A stretch of 64,000 bases of DNA from Gordionus sp. m RMFG-2023 (lineage: Eukaryota > Nematomorpha > Gordioida > Chordodea > Parachordodidae): positions 1,071,121 to 1,135,120 of the forward strand of contig NC_088779.1 in NCBI RefSeq assembly GCF_954871325.1, given 5' to 3'. This document shows, piece after piece, positions 11,215 through 24,235 of this stretch. A model generated the notes under the pieces. It was not told where the DNA came from. It made no database searches and saw only the letters and a program-made list of their open reading frames with translations. Positions within the stretch are counted from its first letter, which is position 1; each line of letters opens with the position of its first letter. Both the position numbers and the translations under genes were made by a program.

Positions 11215-12995
11215 TGGCGACGGGTATGAATATTGTTACATCAGAAAACCAAGGAAAAATATAATTTTCATCCATGATGGTTAGCATTTGGCCGAAATGC
11301 TTTTATGGATCCAAGAATTTTATGGAAGAACTAAAGAATAATGAAATAGTAGAAATAGATAAGGAAGCTTTTAGACCTACTACAACTCTAGTTCTTGAAT
11401 TATAATTCGAATAGGAATAAAAGAATGCGAAACAGTTGCTAAGTTTTCAGGGCAGGTTAAAAGATTGGCCCCAAGAGTCTAAAGTTGAATCATATCTTGT
11501 TTTCGAGATTAAGAAATCAAATGATTGTAGGAATAAAAATGATAACATAGAAGAAAAAAATTAGCATAAAATTCCCAAAAGGAATCAGGTTAAGAAAGAT
11601 TAAGACTTCAGCAAGTTTTAAATATGACTTTGACAATGAAGAGAGCTGTAATCAATACCAACATAATATGAAAGAAAAAGGAAATTTTATTTATTATAAT
11701 AATAATAACAATTGTAAGTACAGAGATGATTGAAAATTATAGATAGTTATACGAATAATTATCATGATGTGGAAGAACTTACTCATACTTTCAATGTTTT
11801 ACATCAAGGAAGGTGCAATTGAAAATATAGGTCGATGATTACCATTTGTTATTACCCGGTCAATTGCCATACCCTTTGGACTACCACAAATACTCTTATA
11901 TAATATGTTTATCTCACGACAAGTTAGAATATGGAGTACAACAAGTAATGATATCATAACGAATGGTTAACAAATTTCTGCCATGACTACAGAATTTGTC
12001 AGTGTTTTTGCTGATTAGCCAGACTATTTCATAAGATTATGATGTTAGCATACATCTTAGTGATGCCGCAAGGTCTAATTCGTATTCATCACCTAGATTA
12101 CTTTATCCCTAAAGAAAATCATTTGAAATGACTTATGAAATTCAGAAATTTTGAAAATATACCCAACAAAAACGAGAATGACGTAAGTTACCTGAACAGT
12201 AAACTTGCGCAAATTGAGAAATCAAGATATGTGCTGATTTTAAGGTTGCATTGATCCTATACACTTTAGATGATTACCACACAATACCAACTGTGGATGA
12301 TCTATTAACCAAATTGCAAGTGGTTTGAAGATTTATAAGATGTTATTCCGCAACTATCAATAAAAGAGAGCCTAAAGGAATACATATAACTATACAACCC
12401 ATATTAGTTATTTTAGATTTCAATGTAACTTTGGCCTATCTAGTGCCCGACTATATTCCAACGATATATGGATAATTTATTGAAGGACTGCAAAATAGAG
12501 TAATACATGGATGTTATTTCATAACGGGGTAAAAAAATTATTTGGAACATTTGAACAATGTATATAAAATATTAATAAAATTAAAACATGCTGGATTGAA
12601 GGCAAAATTGGCAAAAATTCTTTTAGAATAAAATTTATTCTCTGGATTCTTAATAGATGTAAATAATATTCAGCCAGCGTAGAAATACCAACCCATATGA
12701 ATATACACCAATTGTAATCTTTTTAGATCTTTTTAGGACTCTTTAAATATCATGAGAGATTTTTACCAAATCTACATGTAGCCTCTCCATTTCCTAAATT
12801 AACAGGCAATAAAAATTAGATCTATAAATTTTACTCCAAATAAATCATGAAGTTGAACTTCAAATAGAGACAATGAAAGATAGACTGCTAAATAAAGTAA
12901 TTAAAAACATCTAGCAAGCATTGGTGGAATTTGATGCGAAATATGATTCAGAGTTGATTTGTTTTAGTAGTTGTCGAGAGGGAATGCCAGTAAAA
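11215..12995 (+). mobile_element. Ty3/Gypsy fossil, heavily decayed
   Basis: Gag-pol-like sequence on the plus strand. The middle and right part resemble a Gypsy reverse transcriptase and the region after it, with recognisable words around 12250-12700. Many breaks are present and it cannot be active. Terminal repeats were not identified. A mirrored copy lies at 22560-24235 on the other strand, so the insertion is older than the inverted duplication of the locus. Confidence 0.7.
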
Positions 12996-13069
12996 TGAAA
13001 AAAAATAAGATAAGTAAGATATTCAGATTTAAAAAAAAGGTTCATCCATCATATTACAACAATATCTAT

Positions 13070-13680
13070 TATAAAATAAAGGATAATATTTATTTTAATT
13101 TAAAAAAAAGGAGTACATAATTATTAATTAAATAAAGACTACTTGGTAAATAGTTCAAAATATATTTTTAAACAGATTTAAAAAAAAAAGTTTATTATAG
13201 TGATATAAAGGTTCATTAAATCATTATAATAATTCTTTACACTTTAAACTATACTTAAGATACATTAATTACATAAAATATTACGAATATATTTTGATAT
13301 CAATATAGAAATCACTTATTTCTACTATAAAATAAACGATAATATTGTTTAAATTTTATAAAGAGGAGTAATAGTACATAATTATTAATTAAATAAAGCC
13401 TGCTTGGTTAATATTTCAAAATATATTTTTGAACTGATAAAAAAAAGTAGTAATTATATTGATAAAAAGGTTCACAATCAATAGTAATAACGAATATAGT
13501 AGTTAAGGTAAGCAAAAAATAATAGGTTCTTTATACTTTAAACTATAATTAAGGTATAAGTAATTACATAAAATATTACTTATAATATTTTTATACCGCA
13601 TAAAATAAACGATAATAATATTTCTTTATTCAATTTTTAAAACATAAAATTAAAAAAAAAGAGGTTATTATACTGATAAA
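13070..13680 (+). repeat. ~260-bp tandem repeat, about 2.3 units
   Basis: Unit starts are marked by ATAAAATAAA(C/G)GATAATA near 13073, 13329 and 13602. Each unit then holds GGAGTA.TA..ACATAATTATTAA and a TTTAAACTATA..TTAAG stretch. A+T-rich and noncoding, ending shortly before gene B. Mirrored at 21890-22490. Confidence 0.7.
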
Positions 13681-13784
13681 TTAGATAGTAACACTAACAA
13701 CAATAAAAATGATATCTTCTTTTAAATAATTAAAAATTCGTTACACTATATATATATATATGTGTGTTAGGCTATAATACTTAC

Positions 13785-13800
13785 CATACATAAAATATAT
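13785..13800 (+). promoter_or_regulatory. Candidate TATA-like element of gene B
   Basis: CATACATAAAATATAT lies about 45-55 bases before the ATG of B. Its position and sequence correspond to the TATAAAATAT of gene A, but the match to a TATA box is weaker. Confidence 0.35.
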
Positions 13801-13842
13801 TTGAAAGAAAGAAAAATTTTAAAATATTTTAGGAAATCGATT

Positions 13843-16493
13843 ATGATTTACTCTATTTGGTGCTTGTTAATCCTAATCAACTACAATGTTGTGCGAGGTA
13901 TATACATCAATTTTATTAAAAAATAAAATTTTTATTGATATTAAAATAGATTATTTATTTTTTTTGATATTTGTTTTTTTTGGAACTAGAACTGAGATTA
14001 GTATTGTTACAATACTTTCTTCCGTCTCTTTTTTTGTTATTTATTTGATTTCTTCCAATTTTTATTGTGTTTTGTAAAAGTATTCCTCAATTTTTTCGTA
14101 AAATATTTATGCAATCCCATTCTTATTCAGCATTCTGTATAAGGAATTATTATTTCTTTGAAAACAAAAAATTTAAATTATTATGTAATAAAGCAGGAAA
14201 ATAATTTATGATTTATCCATATAGGAGTAAGTAAATAAAAAATGATTCCCCATAATTTACACTCACCATAGCGTGAAGATAGGAGATAAATTTTAGGGGA
14301 GCAGATAAAAGAAAAAAAAAGAAGGAAGAAATATAAAAAAAAGAGACAATGATATGAAATATAAGAATCTAATAATTATTTATTCTTTAAGACTTGACGG
14401 ATATAGGGTTTCAACACACTTGCATTTTGTAGCTATATAGAAAGAGTAAAATAACATAATAAAATTTATCGATATATTAAAAATATATCATTGAATTGAC
14501 AATAAGGTTAAAAATTGAAAGTAAAAAAAAAATCTACTGTTACGGATGTTGAAAATGTTGCCTTTAAATGGATGATGATGTTGTGAGTTTGATTTATATG
14601 ATATATAAAAAATTTATATAAGATTTACTGTATTTGGTTAAAATAAAAATAATAATTAGAAAATTGTTTATTTTTTCCTCTAAGTTATTACCAGGTTACA
14701 GTTTATTTTCTCTAACACAAGTGACCCATCATACTTTAATATGAAATAGATTCTCTCCAGACTTACTTCAAGATCACAACTATTACTTTTTACAATTTAT
14801 AAGATTTATTAATCATGTTTTTTAATTTTTATTTATTTTATTAACACTATTTCCTCTTTTTAAACATATATTATATTATTATAGTAATATTTTTTAAAAA
14901 TTTAATCAGTTTTTTTTTAAAACTATTTGATAGTTATTAAATCATAATAATAATTCTGTACTTTCTTAATTATTTATTTGATATATATGAATAAAAATTT
15001 AAGGTTGCGAAATCAACACGATGTTCAATGGTAGCCTTGAAAAAAAAGAGATAAATGGCAATGATCTATTCTTAATTTCTAGTAATAACAAATGATATAT
15101 ATTGAATTTATTTAAAAAAATATGATTATATTTTAAATATTTTACGATTGAAATGTGGATACTAAGATTTGAACAAACTAAATAGTTACTTGCTCGTATG
15201 TGACGCAACACAGTAAAGAAAGCATCCTTTCATAATATTATAAACTGGGCAGACCCTTCCTTTTAAGATATAGCGTTTTTAGGATATGTCCCGTCTTCGA
15301 AAGGGATAGAATTGGCTACTTTAGAGCTAATACATTATGGCAAATTTTTTTCGTGAATATTACTTAGCAAAAAAATGTGAACTGAATACTATATTAATGT
15401 ATTGTGGAACGATATTTCGAAATAATAAATATATTCCAAACCTGTTAATACAAATACAACATATTAAATAACAATCAAGCATAAATTCTTAAGACATAAT
15501 GGGGAATATCTTATATTTTGTAACTTTGTGCTAGTATTATATTATATTTGCAGTTCCGACTTGATCTATACTAATTCCAAATTATAAATTTTTAAAAATT
15601 ATTCCAGTGGAATATGGGTAGCTTAATTGCAATAGAAAAAAAATTTGGCCAATTTATTGCTCTTTTTAATTTAAAATAAATAAATATATATTTAGTACAT
15701 GATGCTGGATCCATGCATAAGGATTGCATTACCTTTAAAAGTTGCAATGGAACACTATTTCTTTATCATGCGATGAATGATGGATTTAGTAATATTTTTA
15801 AACTCTATATCATAAAATTCGTTTATTGGGTAGTTATATTTCCATAATTATAATAACATAAATATCCATTTTTAAAGAAAATATAACTTTTTTATGTCAA
15901 TATAACATATTCAAGATTGCTTAAATATAAAAATTTTATGTTAAAATGGAGAATAGTTTTAATTGAAGTTTTAACACACGTCAAAAAGTAACTTTTGTAT
16001 AATATAATTTGCAAAAATTTGTATAGGAATTTCGCGTTTAAATATGTTATCATCTCTCTTACTAGCTGTTTAACTGATATTAATTTCCATATTTAAAAGA
16101 AAATATATTTTAAAAAATTATATCTTGTATAATTTAAACTCGTTTCGTTGACTTTGACTAAAATCATAAATAAATTCTAGTTACTTATCAGAAGTAATGG
16201 TCAGAATATTTAAAAAAATTAAAAAAACAAAGAGTAATAAATAGTAAATTTTCTAAATATTTTTTGAAGGTTTTGTCAACCCTTTGATCGTACTTTTAAA
16301 TTCCACTGCTACGTATAAAAAGTATAGACTTAACAACAAAGGAACTAACACAATTATAAAAGGACAGGTAATTAAGTATTTTTTTTACCATTTATCTTCT
16401 AACATTTAAATTATTATTATATTTTTTTATTTATAAATTTAGCGTATAGGCAACGATCAACGTTATACTATGCTACATTGGCGTAACTATTAG
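13843..16493 (+). CDS. Gene B: small secreted protein, five exons, complete (124 aa)
   Basis: Exons are 13843-13897, 15004-15081, 15696-15788, 16270-16367 and 16443-16493 (55+78+93+98+51 = 375 nt). All introns are GT..AG, phases 1,1,1,0, and the frame is open to TAG. The leader MIYSIWCLLILINYNVVR is hydrophobic, and the split Gly19 is followed by Cys20. Exon 2 has FNGSLEKKEING; exon 3 has GSMHKDCITFKSCNGTL with one extra Cys (55) next to the conserved Cys61; exon 4 has NPLIVLLN and YRLNNKGTN; exon 5 reads RIGNDQRYTMLHWRNY. Exon 4 is 15 nt shorter than in A and D, which removes five residues before YRLNN without breaking the frame. In-frame indels together with open exons argue for selection on the protein. 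Function unknown. Confidence 0.85.
15190..15310 (+). repeat. Conserved intron-2 block (gene B copy)
   Basis: Contains ACACAGTAAAGAAAGCATCC, AACTGGGCAGACC, GATATAGCGTTTTTAGGA and TGTCCCGTCTTCGAAAGGGA, collinear with the intron-2 block of gene A. Confidence 0.55.
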
Positions 16494-18690
16494 AAAATTA
16501 TTTCCTTAGCGAAAAAGAATAACAAATTCTACATTTTATCAAAATTTTAATTATCATGCTTTAAAAAGGGAAGATTTTTAATTACAGAAAATCTTTATTT
16601 TAATATTATTTATATATATGATGCAGTTTCTTAAAACTGAAAAGATGGGAATAAACCAGGATTACATTATAACATAAACTTTATATATACATATATTTTT
16701 TAAGGGGGGATTTGAAATTTATTTAAAAAAATGTATTTAAATTTTTGTCACTTAATATCATATCGTAAATAAATATTATATTTTTTGGATAGTAATAAAA
16801 AGAAATAACTTAATTTTGCATTTTTATGGTAATGTTGCGCCTATTTAAGCCAAAGAATATAGCATAATACATTTCACGATATTTAGAATTTAATAATTAT
16901 TTAACAAACTAACTCTTAATATATTTTAGCAAAATAAAAATGTCAACTGTTTTGGAATTAAATTTTTAAAGGAAATGTGGATAAAAATCTTATTTGGGTG
17001 CGTTTTCGTAAAAATTAAAAGAGCTTAGTATTACAATAACGACCTATATTGTTGGCAATGGCAAATCTACATTTTAGCTAATTATATATATATTTTTTTA
17101 AAATTGATAGATTCTTATCAAGTTTTTTGCTTTAGCGAAATAAAATAAAAACTAGAATGTCATGCTTCCAAGCTTTTGAAAAAACTATTTCTGAAAGTAT
17201 AGCTTTTAAATATCTGATCTGCTTTATAATATTTAATTTTTTTTTACTTATTAATTTTTAATTCAGTGGATTTTACATTTTGTAATTTAATTTATAATAA
17301 AAAAACAGTATCTAGATTCTTTTGAAAATCATGACTTTTGATTATATCTTTTATATATAGTAACTCGGCTTGTCTTTAGAATCAAAAAAAATATCCATTT
17401 TTGGCGTTTGGTAAAACAGCGAGCCATAATAAAATTAAGATGAATTAAATTACAATTTTTTATTTATTTTAAGTACGTTTAAAGTAATTTTAGCATAGGA
17501 ACATATAGATTGATATAATGCCAAAAAAAAAATTGAGTAAATTATATATTAGTAGATAAAGTGTTCAAGAGAAGATATAGAAAAAATAAAGGAGATCATT
17601 TATTTTGACGAGAAAAAAAGTATTGATGATATGGAGATAAATTCCCACCTGGGTTTAATAAAAATATGGTAACAAATTTTTTAAGCAAATGACATATTAA
17701 AGGGTACTAAATTATATATATGTTATGCACATCAGTGTGCTCCCCATATTCACTACAATGTTTAAATAGGAGTTTAACAACTGGAAATGTTATTAATGAA
17801 TTAATATAGATGATGGAGACTGGAATAGGTATATTTATATATATGGCAGTGCAAAAAGTATGGGGTACAATTCATAGATTTCGTGTTTTGTTACGGAGAT
17901 ATTTAAAGAATGGAAGATATGCTAAAAATGGAACATATCAGTAATTTCCTGAATGCTTTAGTGATAAGGTGCGACTGGGGAGGGGGGGGGGTTTAATATG
18001 TGATTTGTCATAACATAATTCCGAGATATTATGCCGTGAAAAATTAAGACAGTGTAATATATTTTATCTGAGTTTATAAAATATTCTGATTAGAGGCGAA
18101 AAATTTTTAGAAACGTGGTCGAGGCGGTTAACCAGTTAAAATTATGATAAACCATGAGTTTATTATTATTTAATCAATGTAAAATAAATTAAATTATAAA
18201 CCATCAATGTAATGTTTTTCTAAGATTTTTAAGCCTATATGGCGTTAGAGAAGTCTATCTGAAATGGGCATAGATCGTAATTCAAAAATATCCATATGAT
18301 TTAGATATATGGCAGAAAGACCTGATAGGGACTAGAGTTAGTACATATTCTATATGAAATATTTTTTATTTATTTAGAGTCTTAAGGAACCCATTTAAAA
18401 AAAAATAAAATAAAATGTTTCGTCTAAATTTAAAATTTCTATGATTAAAAACTTTTAAATTGTCTTTGTACAAGATACACATAGTTCATTTATGTTTTAA
18501 AATAGCTGAATTTTTAAAAACTATCTCAATATTAGATCAAATTAAAATATACACACTAAAATTAGAATAATTAAAATATTTTGATATAATCATTTATGCA
18601 ATTTATAACCTTGTTTTATGTAAAAGGGAAATGACAAAATTATGGGACTTTGTATGTAACGAGATTTAAAAAAAATAGAAATTTTGTCCA
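16494..18690 (+). other. 3' flank of gene B
   Basis: Noncoding. A candidate poly(A) signal AATAAA is at 16768-16773. 16840-17060 matches the flank after F (46300-46510), including GTGCGTTTTCGTAAAAAT. 17740-18660 matches 43990-45720 after D, including TGTTTTTCTAAGATTTTTAAGCC. A G-run is at 17976-17990. The + oriented flank ends near 18690, where the inverted copy C begins, so this is the inner spacer of the inverted duplication. Confidence 0.6.
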
Positions 18691-19559
18691 AGTGTTTCTA
18701 CCCAAATTAAAAAGTTACTTTTGAGGATTTTGAATTATCTAATTTGCAATTAACACTTTTTATCTATTTGAACAATCTTGGAGAAGTTATATTGACTAAA
18801 AAAATTATATTTTCTTTAAAAAATATGATATTTATGTTTTTATAATAATGAAAATTCAACTATACAATGAACGTCTTAATAAATTAACACATTTAGGAAA
18901 TTCCTGATGTTTTATGATAAAGCGTTTAAATATATTACTAAATCCATCATCCATCTGAGAATAAAGATTTAGTGTTCCATTGCAATTTTTGAAGGAAATA
19001 TAATCCTTATTCATGGATCCAACTACATGTTCTAAATGATATTTTTTTAAAAAAATTAAAAAGGAGCATTAAATACCTTCTTTTCTTTAAATTTAACCAA
19101 ATTTTTTTTGATTAGCAATTAAGCTTATCATATTCCAATTGAACAATTTAAAAACAAATATAATTTGGAATTAGTAAAGATCAATTCGGAACTGTTCAGA
19201 CTGAAATGTTTGAATTTATATAACACAAGCACAAGGCAAAATATAAATCATTCTGCATTATACCTTATGAATTCATGTTTGATTGATATTGTTTTTGAAT
19301 TAATAAGCGCATTCATTCGCAATGTATTCATTATTTCGCAATAATGTTCCACGAATTAAAGCAATTACATTAAAATAGTATTGGCTTCACTTTTTTTTTG
19401 CTAAGTAATATTCACGATAAAAATTTGCCAAAATGAATTCGCTCTAAAGTATTGTCATAACCTGATAGCCTTTTTAAGAAATTTTTTTGCATAATTTTTA
19501 AAAATTAAAATTGTTTTTATATAATAATTTTAAATTATAAAAAAAAATTATTCCGCCTT

Positions 19560-19690
19560 TCTTTCGAAAGACGGGACTTTTCCTAAAGACGCTATATCTT
19601 AGAAGGGATGGTTTGCCCTGTTTATTATACCATGAACGGATGTGTCCTTACGGTGTTCCGTCATATACGGGCAACTATTTAGTTTGTTCA
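19560..19690 (-). repeat. Conserved intron-2 block (copy C)
   Basis: Reverse-oriented counterpart of the blocks in A, B and D, with CTTTCGAAAGACGGGAC, GACGCTATATCTTAGAAGGG and CATGAACGGATGTG. Confidence 0.55.
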
Positions 19691-20199
19691 AATCTTGGCA
19701 TCCACATTTCAATCGTATGACATTTAAAAGAAAATCATATTTTTCAATAAATTCAATAATTATTTTTTTTTGTTATTACCACAATCGAAGAATAAAACAT
19801 TGCCATTTATAGCTCTTTCTTCAAGGATACCACTGAGGAACGTTTTAATTTCGCAACCTTTAAAAATTTTATTCATAAGTATGAAATACAAATAATTTAG
19901 AACTTCAGAACCATTATTTTGATTTAATAACTAAAATAATTAATATAATATATAATGCATGTTCAAAAAGAGGAAATAGTTATTTATATATTAATAGGAA
20001 TCATGATTAATTAATAATATATATTGTAAAATGTAATAGTTGTAATCTCGAAGTAAATCTGGAGAGAGTCCAATTCAGGTTAAAGTTTGATGGGTTGGGC
20101 TTGTGTTAGAAAAAATACATTGTTATCTAGTAATAATTTAGCAGAAAAAATAAACAATTTAAATTTCCCATTATTGTTATATTTTAACCAATGTTTTTT

Positions 20200-20935
20200 A
20201 GGTTAATTTAAAGCAATTTAATATCTCTTTTGAATAAAATGCAAACAACTTTTCACCATATAAATATTATTTATTAAAAAAATTCCAAGCACATTAGATA
20301 TTGTTTAGATTGGTGAGAATGTATATTTTTTATTCTAAATATATTATTTCTATTTTGAAGTATTCATCAATCTATAGGTTATTATCAAAATAATCAGTAT
20401 ATAACTTACACACTATTTTATATTTTAGAGTATATTATAAAATTAAAATTGAAACTGAATTAGAATAATGTTAAATTACATTAACAATTTATAAAAAATT
20501 TTCTCTATTTATCTTCCGTTATTCTAGTTTTAATAATATTTGTTTAAGATTATTTATTTTTTCTATCATGAGAATTATATAATGTTTACATATTAAATTC
20601 AAATTTTTCTATCACTATCCTTCATCAAATCATTACAGTTTTCTCAAACGTCTGCCTTCCCGTTTCTTTCCATTTACAATTAATATTTATATGATAAAAG
20701 ACTTAATATGTAAGTATTTGCCACGGTGCTTGCCATTTGGCCACTCTTATGAGTTATATATATTTTTTTATCTATATATTTCCAAATTATTAATATAATT
20801 TTAAAAAATTTTTTAGAGTATACCATAGCAGAATATAACCATCATTATTATTTCTATTTTCAAATTTAAGGTTGATCTAGATATTGGAAACAATCAGACA
20901 CATTGTAGTTTACAAGGTATATCTTATACTCTTAA
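20200..20935. other. Extra ~700 bp in intron 1 of copy C
   Basis: Intron 1 of C is longer than intron 1 of B because of this stretch, which has no counterpart near 14600. It is A+T-rich with no open frame. No terminal repeats were seen, so its nature is unknown. Confidence 0.4.
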
Positions 20936-21889
20936 ATTTTTTATCTTTAATTTAATCAAACAGACAACATGATCATCAAATAAAAGGCAACACCTTCATC
21001 ATCCATAAAAGTAAGTTCTATTTTTTACTTTCAATTTTTACCCTTATTAACATTTCAGAATGATTTATGACACATTTTAAAATATTTATAAATTTTATTA
21101 TATTATTTTTCTCTTTTTATATAGCTACAAAATGCATGTGTGATGGAACCCTATATCCGTCAAGCCTTAAAGAATAAATAATTATTAGATTCTTTTATTT
21201 CATATCATTGTCTCTTTTTTTCTATTTCTTCCTTCTTTTATTCATTCTTTTTTTCTCATCTTCTCCCCTAAAATTTATCTCCTATCTTCACGCTATGGTG
21301 AGTGTTAATCAAGGGGAATCATTTTTTTTTTTACTTACTCCTATATTTGAAGATGGATAAATCATCAATTATTTTCCTGCTTTATTACAAAATAATTTAA
21401 TTTTTTTGTTTTCAAAGAAATAATAATTTCTTATAACAGAATGCTGAATAAAAGAAGGGGATTGCATAAATATTTTACGAAAAAATTGAGGAATACTTTT
21501 ACAAACACAAATAAAATTGGAAGAAATCAAATAAATAACAAAAAAAGTGACGGAAGAAAGTATTGTAACAATACTAATCTCAGTTCTAGTTCCAAAAAAA
21601 ACAAATATCAAAAAAATATTTTTTTTCAATCAAATTGATGTATATTCGATTGTAGTTGATTAGGATTAACAAGCACCAAATAGAGTAAATCATAATCGAT
21701 TTCCTATTTTATAAATGTTCTTTCTTTCAAATATATTTTATGTAAATTATTATAGCCTAACACATATATATATATATATAGTGTAAGGAATTTGTAATTA
21801 TTTAAAAGAAGATATCATTTTTATTGTTTTACTATCGAATTTATTAGTGTAATAACCTCTTATTTTAATTTTAAATCTGTTTTAAAAAT

Positions 21890-22490
21890 AGATTAAAGAA
21901 ATATTATTATCGTTTATTTTATGCGATATAAAAATATTATAAGTATGTAATTACTTATACCTTAATTATAGTTTAAAGTATAAAGAACCTATTATTTTTT
22001 CTTACCTTAACTACTATATTCGTTATTACTATTGATGGTGAACCTTTTTACCAATATAATTACTACTTTTTTTTTATCAGTTCAAAAATATATTTTGAAA
22101 TATTTACCAAGTAGGCTTTATTTAATTTAATTATGTACTATTACTCCACTTTATAAAATTTAAACAACATTATCGTTTATTTTATGGTAGAAATAAGTGA
22201 TTTCTATATTGATATTAAAATAATAACATTATTAGTAATATTTTATGTAATTACTATATCTTAATTATAGTTTAAAGTGTAAAGAATTATTATTTCTTAC
22301 TTACTTTAACTACTATATTCGTTTTTACTAATGATTTAATGAACCTTTATATCACTATAATAAATTTTTTTTTTTAAATCAGATTAAAAATATATTTTGA
22401 ATACCAGGTAAGCTTAATTTAATTGATAATTATGAACTCCTCTTTTTAAATTTAAACAATATTATCGTTTATTTTATAGTAGGTATTGTT
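21890..22490 (-). repeat. ~260-bp tandem repeat, mirrored copy
   Basis: Reverse-oriented counterpart of 13070-13680, with TATTATCGTTTATTTTAT near 21905, 22165 and 22460 marking the units. Confidence 0.65.
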
Positions 22491-22559
22491 GTAATATGAT
22501 GGATGTACCTTTTTTTTTAAAGTATATCTGAATATCTTACTTTTTTTAATTTTATCTTA

Positions 22560-24235
22560 TTTTTTTTCATTTTACTGACATTTCCTCTCTACAACTACTA
22601 AAACAAATCAACTCTGAATCATATTTCGCATTTCACCAATGCTTGCTAGATGTTTTTAATTACTTTATTTAGCAGTCTATCTTTCATTGTTTTTATTTGA
22701 AGTTCAACTTGACCATGATTTATTTGGAGTAAATTTATAGATCTAATTTTTATTTCCTGTTAATTGAGGAAATGAAGCGGCTACATGTAGATGTGGTAAA
22801 AATCTCTTATGATATTTAAAGAGTCCTAAAAAAAATCTAAAAAGATCGCAATTGGTGGATATTCATATGGGTTGGTATTTTTTCCTACGCTGGCTGAATA
22901 TTATTTACATCTATTAAGAATCCAGAGAATAAATTTTATTCTTTCGCCAATTTTTTCTTCAATCCAACATGTTTTAATTTCATTAATATTTTATATATAT
23001 TGTTCAAATGTTACATATCATTTTTTACCCCGTTATGAAATAACATATAGGTATTACTCTATTTTGCAGTCCTTCAATAAATTTTCCATATATCGTTGGA
23101 ATATAGTCCGGCACTAGATAGGCTAAAGGGCATACTTTGAAATCTAAAATAACCAATATGGGTTGTATAGTTATATGTATTCCTTTAGGCTCTCTTCTAT
23201 TGATAGCTGCGGAAAAACATCTTATAAATCTTCAAACCACTAATAGATCATCCACAGTTGGTATTATATGGTAATCATATAAAGTGTATAGGTTCAATGT
23301 AACCTTAAAATCAGCACATATCTTGATTTCTCAATTTTTTTTGCGCACATTTACTCTAAGATGTATGCTAACATCATATTCATGAACTATTCAAGGCTTA
23401 TCAGCAAAAAAACACTGACAAATTCTGTAGTCTGACAGAAATTTGTTAAACATTCGATATGATTACTTGTTTACCACATATTCTAACTTGTCGTGAGATA
23501 AACATAGAATATAAGAGTGTTTGTGGTAGTCCAAAGAGGGGTATGTCAATTGACCGGGTAATAACAAATGGTAATCATCGGCCTATATTTTTAAATGCAC
23601 ATTTCTTGATGTAATGAAACTAGGAGTAAGTTCTTCCACCTCATGATAAATATTCCTATAACTATCTATATTTTTCAATTTACTATCATTTATTTACTCA
23701 CAATTGTTATTATTATTATTATAAATAAAATTTCCTTTTTCTTTCATATTATGTTGGTATTTTTGATTATTAAGATTTCCTTGATGATTATTCTCTAATT
23801 TTATAACTTCAATCTCAGCTCTCTTCATTGTCAAAGTCATATTTAAAACTTGCTGAAGTCTTAATCTTTCTCAAAATTTACTGATTCCATTTGGGAATCT
23901 TAGGCAAATTTTTTTCTTCAATGTTGTCATTTTTATTCCTACAACCATTTTATTTCTAAATCTCCCAACAAGATAAGATTCAAATTTACACTTTGGAGAA
24001 AATCATTTAACCTGCCCTGAAAACTCGGACAGTTTCGCACTCTTCTATTCCTAATCAAATTATCATAATTCAGGAACCAGAGTTATATACCTATTTCTAC
24101 TATTTAATCTTCTTAAGTTCTACAAAAATTTTTGGATATATAAAAGACCTCATCTCTACCCAATTACAAATCATCATAGATGAAAATAATATTTTTCCTT
24201 GGTTTTCTGATGTAACAATATTCATCCCCGTCGCC
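22560..24235 (-). mobile_element. Ty3/Gypsy fossil, mirrored copy
   Basis: Minus-strand counterpart of 11215-12995, recognisable over most of its length and equally decayed, with many breaks. It was carried here by the inverted duplication rather than by a second insertion, because the flanking tandem repeat and 3' flank are mirrored too. Confidence 0.7.

Larger units (their letters stand above)
9320..15925 (+). repeat. Left arm of a large imperfect inverted duplication
   Basis: Landmarks that recur in reverse order on the opposite strand at 18775-26430 are: exons 4-5 of A (mirrored by exons 4-5 of G), the 3' flank with the TGTGAGG..GAGGGGG-type G-rich stretch (10650), the Gypsy fossil, the ~260-bp tandem repeat, exon 1 of B (mirrored by exon 1 of C), and exons 2 and 3 of B (mirrored in C). 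Identity is high but with many indels. The inner limit lies in intron 3 of B; the outer limit lies just before exon 4 of A. Confidence 0.8.
18939..21693 (-). pseudogene. Gene C: family copy with exons 1-3 only
   Basis: On the minus strand, exon 1 starts at 21693 with MIYSIWCLLILINYN as in B. The following donor context (CGAG|GTATAT in B) is altered by a small deletion, so no matching GT remains at that place. Exon 2 (19857-19780, 78 bp) has CEIKTFLSGILEER and ends LFFDC before GTAATA. Exon 3 (19031-18939, 93 bp) has GSMNKDYISFKNCNGTLNL and DDGF. Both keep open frames, AG and GT borders and phase 1. No exon 4 or 5 follows: homology to intron 3 fades near 18690, where the + oriented flank of B begins. 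This looks like a copy cut by the inversion breakpoint. A chimeric transcript cannot be excluded. Confidence 0.7.

Noticed and set aside
13886-14077. 63-codon frame with FFGTRTEISIVTILSS, also seen on the minus strand at 21369-21629
   Set aside because: It lies in intron 1 of B and C, which are mirrored by the inverted duplication, so the match is by descent of the DNA. The same intron region in D (38455-38540) has no open frame.
20885-20930. Exon-like segment on the plus strand, GTTGATCTAG..TTACAAG before GTATATC
   Set aside because: It is in the antisense direction to gene C, lies in extra sequence without counterparts and resembles no family exon.
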